Shown: positions 1 through 7,032, counted from the first letter of the stretch. The stretch: DNA of 9,973 nt from Geobacter sp. (GCA_012026855.1 VEOV01000196.1:1-9973), one strand, 5' to 3'. Notes: generated by a model from the letters alone, not told the origin. Program-made: numbers and translations.

Positions 1-705
1 CGGTGCGGTCGAATCAAATGAAAAGATGTCGTCAGACATGACTGCAGAAGATGCAGCAGCTGCAGCCGGAGCAGCTGCCGGAGGCTCTGCAGCAGCATCC
101 ATGTCAAAGGCCCCCCAGAGGTCGTCATCAGCTGTGGCCTTGACTGGAGCGGGCGCTTCCGGAGCCATGGCGAACACGTCGACTTCCGGCGTAGGAGCCG
201 GTGCAGCCGGTTCGTCATCAAAACCGGTAGCCCAGATATCATCGACCTGCGGGGCGGCCGGCGGCACAACCGGAGCAGCCTCAACAGCGGGAGCCGGTGC
301 AGCGGCGGCAGCCTTGGGAGCCGCAGCTCTCTCGGCGGTCAGTGCGATCAGACGGTTGGTCGCATCGATAAGCATTTGGGATTCAAACGGCTTGGTTATG
401 AAGTCATCGGCGCCGCTCTGGCGGTTCCGCTCTTCATCAACCGCCTCGAAAGTGCCGGTCATCAGCAGTATGGCAGTATGGGCAAGGGCAGGATCCTGGC
501 GGACCTCCCTGCAAACCTCGTAACCGTTCTTGCCGGGCATGAGTGCATCGATCAGCATTACATCGGGTTTTATCTCTCGGGCCTTTGCCAAGGCGGCATC
601 GCCGGAGGCGACCACTGTCAGCTCATAGCCCTCATTGGCAAAAATTATCCCTACAACTTTCTGAATGGTAACGCTGTCATCGGCAAGGAGTACTTTGCTG
701 CCCAT
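1..705 (-). CDS. CheY-like response regulator with Ala/Pro-rich tail (partial, runs off left edge)
   Basis: The reading frame starts at ATG 705-703 and stays open to the window edge (235 codons, no stop seen). A GGAGGG ribosome site lies at 710-715, 4 nt before the ATG. Residues 1-125 form a complete receiver domain: acidic pair D9/D10 (LLADDS), phospho-acceptor D53 in LIDALMPG, T83 in LLMTGT and K105 in ITKPF. It should therefore accept a phosphoryl group from a histidine kinase. From about residue 126 the chain becomes a low-complexity Ala/Pro linker with short acidic-aromatic motifs, such as DDIWATGF at 155-162 and DDDLWGAF at 193-200. No DNA-binding or enzymatic output domain is visible in the part present. 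The output may be protein-protein contact through the tail, or a domain beyond the edge. It has its own promoter candidate upstream and need not belong to the preceding operon. Receiver assignment is firm; function is unknown. Confidence 0.93.
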   Translation of the reverse strand, partial: MGSKVLLADDSVTIQKVVGIIFANEGYELTVVASGDAALAKAREIKPDVMLIDALMPGKNGYEVCREVRQDPALAHTAILLMTGTFEAVDEERNRQSGADDFITKPFESQMLIDATNRLIALTAERAAAPKAAAAAPAPAVEAAPVVPPAAPQVDDIWATGFDDEPAAPAPTPEVDVFAMAPEAPAPVKATADDDLWGAFDMDAAAEPPAAAPAAAAASSAVMSDDIFSFDSTAP

Positions 706-732
706 TTTTCCCTCCGTCAGGGGTTGCCGTTA

Positions 733-751
733 TTCGGCTACAAATGCCGAA
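733..751. promoter_or_regulatory. Perfect dyad (6-bp arms, 7-bp centre) at the predicted start of transcription
   Basis: TTCGGC (733-738) and GCCGAA (746-751) form a perfect inverted repeat around TACAAAT. It abuts the predicted -10 box (752-757), and the expected start point near 745 falls inside it. That position suits an operator or a start-site dyad. It is not a terminator: on the minus strand the T-run precedes the stem instead of following it, and no U-run follows on the plus strand. Confidence 0.35.
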
Positions 752-780
752 AAACTAGCATAAAGGTAAGGGGGTGTCAA
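752..780 (-). promoter_or_regulatory. Candidate sigma-70 promoter for the response regulator
   Basis: On the minus strand a perfect TTGACA (780-775) is followed by a 17-bp spacer and TAGTTT (757-752). The TAGTTT is preceded by TGC, giving an extended -10 (TGn). The -35 box overlaps the stop codon (777-779) of the upstream Memo-AMMECR1 gene. The -10 hexamer matches only 3 of 6 consensus bases, so the call rests on the -35, the spacing and the extended -10. Confidence 0.45.
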
Positions 781-2198
781 TGAACTATCTCTGCAGTGAA
801 GCGGTAAAGCCGGCCACTCTTCCAGGCATCCGCTGCCAGGCCCGCCTTCATTGCCAGCTCTTTCAGGTAGGTCTCCAGGTCCCACCCCTGCTCCACCGGC
901 ACCTGGGGCAGGAAAACGCTGCTTCTGCCCGAGGCTTCCAGGTAGACGCCATGCTTGCCGACCTCGATCTCGTTGCTGGAAGCCACCGGTTCCATGGGGG
1001 AGAGCACCGTCACCTCGACATCAAGACCGGGAAGCTCTTCCGGACTTACCGGCCTGAAGCGTGGATCCCTGGTGGCAGCCGCCACCGCATTCTGGCTGAT
1101 TGAGTCATGCAAAGCGGTATGGGCCTGAATGCTGCCGATGCAGCCGCGCAGACGGCCATTCTTCTCCTTGAGGGTCACAAACACCGCGCCATCAGCCTTG
1201 AGCCGCTTGTCCTCGCCATGCCACTCAGGGAGCGGTTTGCCGGACACCCTGGCAAAGACGGTCTCCCTGGCCAGTTTGAGGATTTCACTGCGGCTAGCAG
1301 CAGTCAGCGGCCTGGCATAAAAACCGGCCGCGCCGTAGCCGACTACTCTTTTGCGATCTCCGGAAGCAGCACTGGAATCGGCATAGTGATAGATCCTGGC
1401 CTCGGTTGCCCCGGCGCCCCGTGCCGCCGCCATGCCGTAAAGCACCGGTCCGCCGCCGCAGGCCTCACCCTCGCCACTGGTCAGGAGCCGTTCCAGGTCG
1501 CCGGCAGAGAGCCGCTCCACAGCATCCAGCACCTTCCGGTCCTTTATGCCGGCTGTTTTAGCGTCGTGGTAGTGGGACAGGTCGGTACTGATGACGATCA
1601 GCGCCTGTGCATCCTGCTTGAGCAGCGTAGCCAGCCGGTCAGCCAGGTGCCGATGGGACTCCCGGGTCATCCCCCCCACCAGAATCGGCACGACAGTGAA
1701 ATCCTTCAGTACTCTCTGCAGGAAGGGGAGCTGCACTTCCAGGCTGTGCTCCCGGCTGAAAGGGTCTGCCGCAAGCTTCACTCCGTCCCGGTCACTGGCA
1801 AGGGAGGAGGCCAAGCTTTCATTCACCCGGACAACCCCCAGCGGAGTGCGCATGCCACTGCCGGGATAGATGACCGCCCCCTTGAATGAAGCATAGTGAG
1901 ATGGACCGATGAGGATGACCGTGCTAATAGCCTGCCCCTTCAGCCGGGCGTAGGAATGGCCGGCAACAGAGCCGGAATAGACATAGCCGGCATGGGGGGC
2001 AATCAGGGTCAACAGCCGCCCCTCCTCCGGCTCCGCGTCAGCTTTGGCCAGATAGCCGTCAACCTCGGCAGCCAGTTTTTTCGGGTCATCCGGGTAGAAT
2101 GCCCCGGCAACGGCCGGCTCCTTCACCCCCGCGCTGCAGGCGGCAGGGAAGATAATCATCAGCAGCATGGTATTGAGCAGATATCTGAAGCGGTTCAT
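777..2198 (-). CDS. amrB: Memo-AMMECR1 fusion (AmmeMemoRadiSam system proteins B and A) with N-terminal signal-like segment
   Basis: This 473-residue protein joins two normally separate proteins. Residues 25-297 are a Memo domain (LigB-dioxygenase fold, metal-binding in characterised members), with PHAGY (H69), GPSH (H101), HSLEVQ (H151), STDLSHY (H209) and CGGGP (C247). Residues ~300-473 are AMMECR1, with GRLRGCIG (349-355), AATRDPRFRPVS and SVFLPQVPVEQGWD. The family is named for genomic association with a radical SAM enzyme (AmrS), which is not in this window. The chemistry is not established; a redox or modification role is only suspected. The start is fixed by GGAGG 5 nt upstream of ATG 2198, so the hydrophobic segment at 9-20 followed by ACSA is genuinely encoded. 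It looks like a Sec signal peptide cleaved after A23. A lipoprotein reading at C21 is weaker because -3 is Pro. It starts 2 bp after the yciH stop, so it is the last gene of a four-gene operon. Confidence 0.93.
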   Translation of the reverse strand: MNRFRYLLNTMLLMIIFPAACSAGVKEPAVAGAFYPDDPKKLAAEVDGYLAKADAEPEEGRLLTLIAPHAGYVYSGSVAGHSYARLKGQAISTVILIGPSHYASFKGAVIYPGSGMRTPLGVVRVNESLASSLASDRDGVKLAADPFSREHSLEVQLPFLQRVLKDFTVVPILVGGMTRESHRHLADRLATLLKQDAQALIVISTDLSHYHDAKTAGIKDRKVLDAVERLSAGDLERLLTSGEGEACGGGPVLYGMAAARGAGATEARIYHYADSSAASGDRKRVVGYGAAGFYARPLTAASRSEILKLARETVFARVSGKPLPEWHGEDKRLKADGAVFVTLKEKNGRLRGCIGSIQAHTALHDSISQNAVAAATRDPRFRPVSPEELPGLDVEVTVLSPMEPVASSNEIEVGKHGVYLEASGRSSVFLPQVPVEQGWDLETYLKELAMKAGLAADAWKSGRLYRFTAEIVH

Positions 2199-2200
2199 GG

Positions 2201-2572
2201 CTAACCTCCGGCAGCTTTTGCCCTGTATCCCCGTGAGGTCAGCTCCGCCAGCAGCAGTTCACGGTGATCCCCCTGGATCTCGATGACGCCGTCCTTCACT
2301 GTACCCCCTGTACCGCAGCGCTTCTTCAGCTCAGTGGCCAGAACCTTGACAGCAGTGTCATTTAGCGGCACCCCAGTGATCACGGTCACCGTTTTGCCGC
2401 CGCGCCCCTTGCTCTCCCGCCGTACCCTGACCACGCCGTCACCGGCCAGGGCAGCACTCTTCTTCCGGCAGACGCAGGCGGCCTGGGGCTTGCCGCACTC
2501 CGGACAGATCCGGCCGGCATCGGAAGAATAGACCAGACGGCTGTTATTGGCACTGGATGATTTCATGGTCAT
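2201..2572 (-). CDS. yciH: SUI1-domain translation factor (YciH/eIF1-like) with N-terminal four-cysteine motif
   Basis: The protein has 123 residues. The C-terminal part (about 45-123) is a SUI1 domain, with GDGVVRVRRE, GKTVTVITGVPL, LKKRCGTGGTVKDGVIEIQG and a closing AGG that matches the E. coli YciH pattern closely. In eukaryotes eIF1 tests start-codon pairing on the small ribosomal subunit; bacterial YciH is thought to act on initiation but its physiological role is unsettled. The opening residues SRLVYSSDAGRI also match YciH. Unlike E. coli YciH, it carries C23, C26, C33 and C35 (CPEC-x6-CVC), a probable zinc site. Its ATG (2572-2570) overlaps the methyltransferase stop as ATGA, with GGAGA (2583-2579) 6 nt upstream, so translation is probably coupled. 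A second in-frame ATG at 2566 is a less likely start. Confidence 0.93.
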   Translation of the reverse strand: MTMKSSSANNSRLVYSSDAGRICPECGKPQAACVCRKKSAALAGDGVVRVRRESKGRGGKTVTVITGVPLNDTAVKVLATELKKRCGTGGTVKDGVIEIQGDHRELLLAELTSRGYRAKAAGG

Positions 2573-3561
2573 GGTTTGTCTCCGGCCATGATCCCTGCAC
2601 CGTTGGGCAGCTCTGCCGGCAGCCGCCGCACGTTCCTCAGCCCTGCCCCGGTCAGCATCTCCACCAGCTCCCGCTCCGAATACGAGCGGCCTTCAGGCGT
2701 ACCCACCAGCATGTTCAGGGAGAAGAGCGCCGGGAATACGGGGCCATCCTTGTCATCATTGAGGATGAACTCCTGCACCAGCAGCAGACCACCCGGCTCA
2801 AGGGCGGATACACCCTTAGCCAGCAGGTTTATACACCCTTGCGGGCCTTCGCTGTGCAATACATGGGAGAGCCAGGCGACGTCAAATCCGGTCGGCACCC
2901 CATCGGTGTCGAAATCACCGGCATGGAAACTCACCCGCTCCTCCAGCCCGAACCGGGTGATAACCTTCCCGGCAAACTCCCGTGAAGTCGGCAGGTCATA
3001 GATGGTGGCCGTAAGCTCCGGATTCTGCAGACAGAAATGCACGGCATAGGTGCCCGGCCCGCCGCCAAGGTCCAGGAGCCGGCGCCTGCCAGCCAGGTCC
3101 AGTCTGGCGGCAATCTGGGGGGCCAGCTGGCTCGCCAGGTTGAACATCCCCATGAGAAAGCTTTCCCTGACCTCCTCTTCGGCTCCGTGAGAAACACTCC
3201 CCCTGACCGGTGCGCCGCTCCTGAGAGCTTCGGGGAGCTTGGCCCAACTTTCCATCAGATGGTGATGGTGCATGATGATGTGCCCCAGGTAACCGGGAGC
3301 AGAGCGGACAAGACAGTCCGCCGCAAAGGGGGTCAAGGCATAGCTGTCAGTCGCTTTCACCAGCAGGTTGATGGCCGCCAGGGCGTCCAGCAGCATTGCC
3401 GTCCCCCTGGCATCAAGCCCGGAGCGCTGCGCTACCGCTTCATGGCCTTTTGCCCCGTCGGCCAGCGATGAAAAAACATCCAGCTTCACCCCGGCGTGCA
3501 GTGCACAGGCTCCCCAGTACCCGCCGGAAAACTGCAGCAACTCAGGGATGGTCCAGTTCAT
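2569..3561 (-). CDS. SAM-dependent O-methyltransferase, dimerising class I family
   Basis: This 330-residue enzyme resembles the plant-type/acetylserotonin O-methyltransferase family. An N-terminal helical region (~1-100) fits the dimerisation winged-helix domain, with LDVFSSLADG and LLDALAAINLL typical of it. The Rossmann domain follows: motif I LLDLGGGPGTY (162-172), an acidic residue closing strand 2 (D189 in IYDLP), GDF (215-217), and LSHVLHSEG (231-239). H236 in that last motif lines up with the catalytic histidine of plant enzymes (LHDW). It therefore probably methylates a hydroxyl group, but the acceptor cannot be read from sequence. A run of four histidines (98-101) is unusual but lies outside the core motifs. 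AGGAGG sits 5 nt before ATG 3561. It is 31 bp behind the membrane protein gene and overlaps yciH by 4 bp. No secondary-metabolite genes are nearby, which leaves its substrate open. Confidence 0.88.
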   Translation of the reverse strand: MNWTIPELLQFSGGYWGACALHAGVKLDVFSSLADGAKGHEAVAQRSGLDARGTAMLLDALAAINLLVKATDSYALTPFAADCLVRSAPGYLGHIIMHHHHLMESWAKLPEALRSGAPVRGSVSHGAEEEVRESFLMGMFNLASQLAPQIAARLDLAGRRRLLDLGGGPGTYAVHFCLQNPELTATIYDLPTSREFAGKVITRFGLEERVSFHAGDFDTDGVPTGFDVAWLSHVLHSEGPQGCINLLAKGVSALEPGGLLLVQEFILNDDKDGPVFPALFSLNMLVGTPEGRSYSERELVEMLTGAGLRNVRRLPAELPNGAGIMAGDKP

Positions 3562-3592
3562 ACTATCCTCCTGATCAGCAAAGAGTTGACTG

Positions 3593-4033
3593 TCATGGCA
3601 ACACTACCAGCACCACCCCGCCAGCCAGCACCACGAGGTTGCAAACCGCAGACACCCCGTGCAGCCTGGCAAACTCCTGCCTGAGTGGGTCGTCTTTTGA
3701 AGTGGTCTCAAAAGAGCCGATTTTCTGTTTCAGCTCCGCAGCTTTCGGCTCAACATAGAGCGCCTGAAATGAGGTCACCGCCAGCATAACCAGCAGCAGA
3801 GCGACCGGCAGTTTTGCTGTAAAGCCGTTCCCTGCAAAGCGACAGACAAGGGCAATGACTCCGCAGGCAAGCCCCCACTTGAAGTAGCCGGGGAAAAGGT
3901 TCCCGACAATACGCCCTGCCGTGTCACGGCTTTCTGTTTTAAACAGAATTGGGGTAAGCAGCAGGGTAAAGATGGCATTGCCACCCATCCAGAGGGCAAT
4001 GGCAAGTTGGTAGAGCGGTTGCAGGAATTTCAT
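3593..4033 (-). CDS. DUF4149 / TMEM205-like four-helix membrane protein
   Basis: The protein has 146 residues and four hydrophobic segments: about 8-30, 50-67, 75-94 and 127-146. The loop between segments 3 and 4 is charged (EPKAAELKQK, then KDDPLRQEF). Family landmarks are LWMGGNAIFTLLLTP in segment 1, AGRIVGNLFPGYF before segment 2, and FARLHGVSAVCNL leading into segment 4. It should sit in the inner membrane. The family has no established biochemical role; human TMEM205 is linked to drug resistance, but carrying that over would be speculation. GAGGAG lies 5 nt before ATG 4033. It is the first gene of the minus-strand operon, so its promoter must lie in 4034-4191. Confidence 0.85.
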   Translation of the reverse strand: MKFLQPLYQLAIALWMGGNAIFTLLLTPILFKTESRDTAGRIVGNLFPGYFKWGLACGVIALVCRFAGNGFTAKLPVALLLVMLAVTSFQALYVEPKAAELKQKIGSFETTSKDDPLRQEFARLHGVSAVCNLVVLAGGVVLVVLP

Positions 4034-4191
4034 GGCGGCTCCTCACGTAGACAAATGACAACTGTTTGCAGCAGTTTCAAAAGATTAGCATATTACGGAA
4101 AGAGGGCAAAGGGAGAAGCTTGCCGACAGTAACTACTTTCAAAAACACCTTCCTTGTAGTATTTTTAATTTTCCCTATTTGGAGGCGACCG
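4034..4191. promoter_or_regulatory. Divergent intergenic region: promoters for the DUF4149 operon and for malQ
   Basis: These 158 bp separate two divergent genes, so both promoters are expected here. They are AT-richer than the flanking genes. A plus-strand candidate is TTGCAG (4066-4071), 17 bp, CATATT (4089-4094). A second is TTTCAA, 17 bp, TATTTT, closer to malQ. Both are weak matches. On the minus strand TATGCT and TAATCT occur as possible -10 boxes, with TTGCCC 16 bp before TAATCT. A spaced dyad AACTG-N7-CAGTT overlaps the first candidate. I cannot choose between these by eye. Confidence 0.4.
4181..4185 (+). promoter_or_regulatory. Ribosome binding site that sets the malQ GTG start
   Basis: GGAGG lies 6 nt before GTG 4192-4194. 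The longer in-frame extension back to TTG 4066 has no such site, encodes a sequence unlike the family, and would start inside the promoter region. Confidence 0.8.
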
Positions 4192-5682
4192 GTGTACGAT
4201 ATCCGCAGATGCGGCATCCTGCTGCACCCCACATCACTGCCGGGCGAAGAAGGCATCGGCACTTTCGGCGCTGAAGCACGGCGCTTTGTGGATTTCCTCC
4301 ATGCTGCCGGCCAGTCACTCTGGCAGCTTCTCCCCCTTGGCCAGCCAGGCTGCGGCAACTCCCCCTACTCCTGCTTTTCCGCCTTCGCCGGCAACCCCCT
4401 GCTCATTGACCTTGCCCAGCTCGTCTCAGAGGGTGATCTCCCGGCTGGCGAACCGGTCCCGATCCCCCAGGGTGACCGGATCGACTTCCAGGCTGTTGCG
4501 GCCACAAAAGAGAGGCTGCTGACCCTGGCCGCCGACCGGTTTCTAGCCGCCAAGGAGGATGAGCGGAAGCGGGAGTTCTGGCGCTTTTGCGATGCCAGCT
4601 TCTGGCTCCATGATTTTGCCCTTTTCATGGCCCTGAAGAAACATTTCGGCGGCGACAGCTGGACCGTTTGGCCGCAGAAGCTGCGCCAGCGACAGAGCGG
4701 AGCACTGGCAGAGTACGGCGAGCTGCTGGGACGTGATGTAGGGCGGCAGAAGTATCTTCAGTGGCAGTTTTTCAGACAGTGGCATGGGCTGAAGCGCTAC
4801 GCCAACGAACGGGACATCCTGATTGTCGGCGATGCGCCCATATTCGTGGCCCACGACTCGGCCGACGTCTGGTGCAACCAGCATATTTTCATTCTTGACG
4901 AAAGCGGTGCGCCGACGGTAGTAGCCGGCGTCCCGCCGGATTACTTCAGTGCCACCGGGCAGAGGGGGGGCAACCCGCGCTACGACTGGAATGCCCTTGG
5001 CAATGACCATTATGGCTGGTGGGGCGCCCGGATCAGGAGTGACCTTGAGCTGTACGACATCCTCCGGATCGATCATTTCCGCGGCTTCGAGGCCTACTGG
5101 GAGATTCCAGCTACGGAAAAGACGGCCGTCAACGGCCGCTGGGTAAAGGGGCCGGGCAACGCATTCTTTGCTGCCCTCGCTGCCGCCTGCCCCCCCCTCC
5201 CCATCATTGCCGAAGACCTTGGCATCATCACCCGCGAGGTTGAAGAACTGCGCGACAGTTACGCCTTCCCGGGGATGAAAATCCTGCAGTTCGCCTTTGA
5301 CAGCGGCGCCAGCAACGGCTACCTCCCCCACAACCATATTCAGAACTGTGTCGTTTATACCGGCACCCACGACAACGATACCACTGCCGGCTGGTTCACC
5401 GCCCTTGACCAGGACCGGAAAAACCGGGTCTGCAGCTATCTGCACTGCCAGGCTGAGCAGGTTGTTGCTGTAATGACAAGAGCGGCCCTTGCATCGGTGG
5501 CAAAATATGCCATTATTCCCATGCAGGATCTTCTGAGCCTTGACAGTTCCGGCCGGATGAACATTCCGGGGGTGGCCGACGGCAACTGGGGGTGGCGGCT
5601 GTCACCCGGTTACGGCGATAACGCCGCCAGCAATGAGCTTAAAAGACTGTCCGCGCTGTACAACCGAAATGGTCAACAATAG
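4192..5682 (+). CDS. malQ: 4-alpha-glucanotransferase (amylomaltase), GTG start
   Basis: The enzyme is a GH77 member of 496 residues, matching the usual ~500. It disproportionates alpha-1,4-glucans: a donor chain is cleaved and passed to another glucan, which supports cytoplasmic glycogen and maltodextrin metabolism. The N-terminus begins RRCGILLHPTSLPG soon after the start, as in the family, and GNSPYS plus AFAGNPLLIDL follow. Catalytic residues are all present: nucleophile D294 (LRIDHFRGF), acid/base E341 (IIAEDLG) and D394 (YTGTHDNDT). The 250s loop has Y251 and F252 (GVPPDYFSATGQ), but the following family Trp (GQ-x-WGNP) is Gly at 259 (codon 4966-4968, GGG), inside a run of seven G. The rest of the loop is intact. 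No other glycogen gene is in view. No terminator separates it from metY 63 bp downstream. Confidence 0.96.
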   Translation: MYDIRRCGILLHPTSLPGEEGIGTFGAEARRFVDFLHAAGQSLWQLLPLGQPGCGNSPYSCFSAFAGNPLLIDLAQLVSEGDLPAGEPVPIPQGDRIDFQAVAATKERLLTLAADRFLAAKEDERKREFWRFCDASFWLHDFALFMALKKHFGGDSWTVWPQKLRQRQSGALAEYGELLGRDVGRQKYLQWQFFRQWHGLKRYANERDILIVGDAPIFVAHDSADVWCNQHIFILDESGAPTVVAGVPPDYFSATGQRGGNPRYDWNALGNDHYGWWGARIRSDLELYDILRIDHFRGFEAYWEIPATEKTAVNGRWVKGPGNAFFAALAAACPPLPIIAEDLGIITREVEELRDSYAFPGMKILQFAFDSGASNGYLPHNHIQNCVVYTGTHDNDTTAGWFTALDQDRKNRVCSYLHCQAEQVVAVMTRAALASVAKYAIIPMQDLLSLDSSGRMNIPGVADGNWGWRLSPGYGDNAASNELKRLSALYNRNGQQ

Positions 5683-5745
5683 TAGTTGAATTATGTCGAC
5701 AGATTTAGTAGGGTTTAGAAAATTCATTTGAAAGGATAACTTGCC

Positions 5746-7032
5746 ATGTCAGAAAACCAATTCAACTTTGACACCCTCGCCCTCCATGCCGGGCAGTCCC
5801 CTGACTCAGAAACTCTGTCACGCGCCGTACCGATCTATCAGACATCATCCTACGTCTTCAAGAGCTCGGAACATGCTGCCAACCTCTACGGACTGAAAGA
5901 GTTCGGCAACATCTACACCAGGCTGATGAATACGACCACCGATGTCCTTGAAAAGCGCCTGGCCGCACTTGACGGCGGTGTCGGTGCCCTGGCAGTCGCT
6001 TCCGGCCAGGCAGCCACCACCTATGCCGTGCTCAACATCGCCAGTGCCGGTCAGAATATCGTCTCCACCAGTTTCCTCTATGGTGGCACCTACAACCTGT
6101 TCCACTACACCCTGCCCCGACTGGGGATCAAGGTGAAGTTTGTCGACACCGCCGATGCGACCCAGGTCAAGGCGGCCATTGACGCCAACACCCGCCTGGT
6201 CTACATGGAGTCGGTCGGCAACCCGAAGAATAATGTCGATGATTTCGAAGCCATTGCCAAGGTTGCCCATGACGCCGGCATCCCGTTCGTGGTCGACAAT
6301 ACCGTCACCACCCCTTACCTGTTCCAGCCTTTGCAGCACGGTGCCGACATCGTCGTCTACTCCCTGACCAAGTTCCTCGGCGGTCACGGTACCAGCATCG
6401 GCGGCGCAGTGGTTTCCGGCGGCACGTTCCCCTGGAACAACGGCAAATTCCCCGAACTGGCCGAGCCGGATCCGTCCTACCACGGCCTCAACTACTGGGA
6501 AGCGCTCGGCAATCTCTCCTACATCCTCAAGATGCGCCTGACCCTGCTACGTGACATGGGGGCCTGTCTGTCACCTTTCAATGCCTTCCAGATCATCCAG
6601 GGAATCGAAACCCTGCATCTGCGGGTGGCACGCCACGTGGAAAACGCCCAGAAGGTAGCCGAATGGCTGGAGAAGAATCCTCTGGTTTCCAGGGTCAACT
6701 ATCCCGGGCTCCCCAGCCACCCGGATCACGCCAGGGCGAAAAAGTATCTCCCCAAAGGAGCAGGGGCCATCATCGGCTTCGGCATCAAGGGGGGGATTGA
6801 AGCCGGCAAGAAGTTCATCGACAATGTCAAGCTGCTCTCCCATCTGGCCAACATCGGCGATGCCAAATCGCTGGTAATCCATCCGGCCTCCACCACCCAC
6901 CAGCAGCTGACAGCAGAGGAGCAGGTGTCGACCGGCGTCACCGCTGACTTCATCCGCCTCTCCATTGGCATTGAGGATGTCAGCGACATAATCGCCGATC
7001 TTGACCAGGCGTTGAAAATATCGCAAAATTGA
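5746..7032 (+). CDS. metY: O-acetylhomoserine sulfhydrylase (PLP-dependent)
   Basis: The protein has 428 residues, the normal length for MetY, and belongs to the Cys/Met-metabolism PLP family (fold type I). It replaces the acetyl group of O-acetyl-L-homoserine with sulfide to give L-homocysteine, the direct-sulfhydrylation route to methionine. The start FDTLALHAGQSPD and IYTRLMNTTTDVLEKRLAALDGG are typical. Also visible are the SGQAA phosphate-binding loop (86-90), cofactor-binding D184 (VVDNT) and the Schiff-base lysine K209 in YSLTKFLGGHG. The insert after that (GTFPWNNGKFPEL) and the ~428 length favour MetY over MetB or MetZ; O-succinylhomoserine as substrate cannot be excluded. GAAAGGA lies about 9 nt before ATG 5746. 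The 63-bp gap holds only a weak promoter candidate (TTGAAT 5686, 17 bp, TAGGGT), so co-transcription with malQ is possible. No riboswitch-like fold was seen there. Confidence 0.95.
   Translation: MSENQFNFDTLALHAGQSPDSETLSRAVPIYQTSSYVFKSSEHAANLYGLKEFGNIYTRLMNTTTDVLEKRLAALDGGVGALAVASGQAATTYAVLNIASAGQNIVSTSFLYGGTYNLFHYTLPRLGIKVKFVDTADATQVKAAIDANTRLVYMESVGNPKNNVDDFEAIAKVAHDAGIPFVVDNTVTTPYLFQPLQHGADIVVYSLTKFLGGHGTSIGGAVVSGGTFPWNNGKFPELAEPDPSYHGLNYWEALGNLSYILKMRLTLLRDMGACLSPFNAFQIIQGIETLHLRVARHVENAQKVAEWLEKNPLVSRVNYPGLPSHPDHARAKKYLPKGAGAIIGFGIKGGIEAGKKFIDNVKLLSHLANIGDAKSLVIHPASTTHQQLTAEEQVSTGVTADFIRLSIGIEDVSDIIADLDQALKISQN

Noticed and set aside
26..523. Ala/Ser/Gly-rich plus-strand frame of 165 codons
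   Set aside because: It lies antisense to the response regulator's Ala/Pro-rich tail. Its composition is the mirror of GC-rich Ala codons, and it has no recognisable domain.
733..751. Hairpin read as a rho-independent terminator for the Memo operon
   Set aside because: The stem is only 6 bp and the T-run lies upstream of it on the minus strand, so it cannot act as an intrinsic terminator in that direction.
1107..1889. 260-codon plus-strand frame
   Set aside because: It is fully antisense to the Memo-AMMECR1 fusion, which has unmistakable family motifs and a good ribosome site.
4066..4191. N-terminal 42-codon extension of malQ from TTG 4066
   Set aside because: It has no ribosome site, does not resemble the family and overlaps the promoter region. 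GTG 4192 has GGAGG at 6 nt.
4543..5445. 300-codon minus-strand frame
   Set aside because: It is a shadow of malQ. The sense strand carries all catalytic motifs, and the antisense product resembles nothing known to me.
5673..5689. TCAAC-N7-GTTGA inverted repeat at the end of malQ
   Set aside because: The arms are 5 bp and weak, with no U-run. It is not convincing as a terminator or operator.
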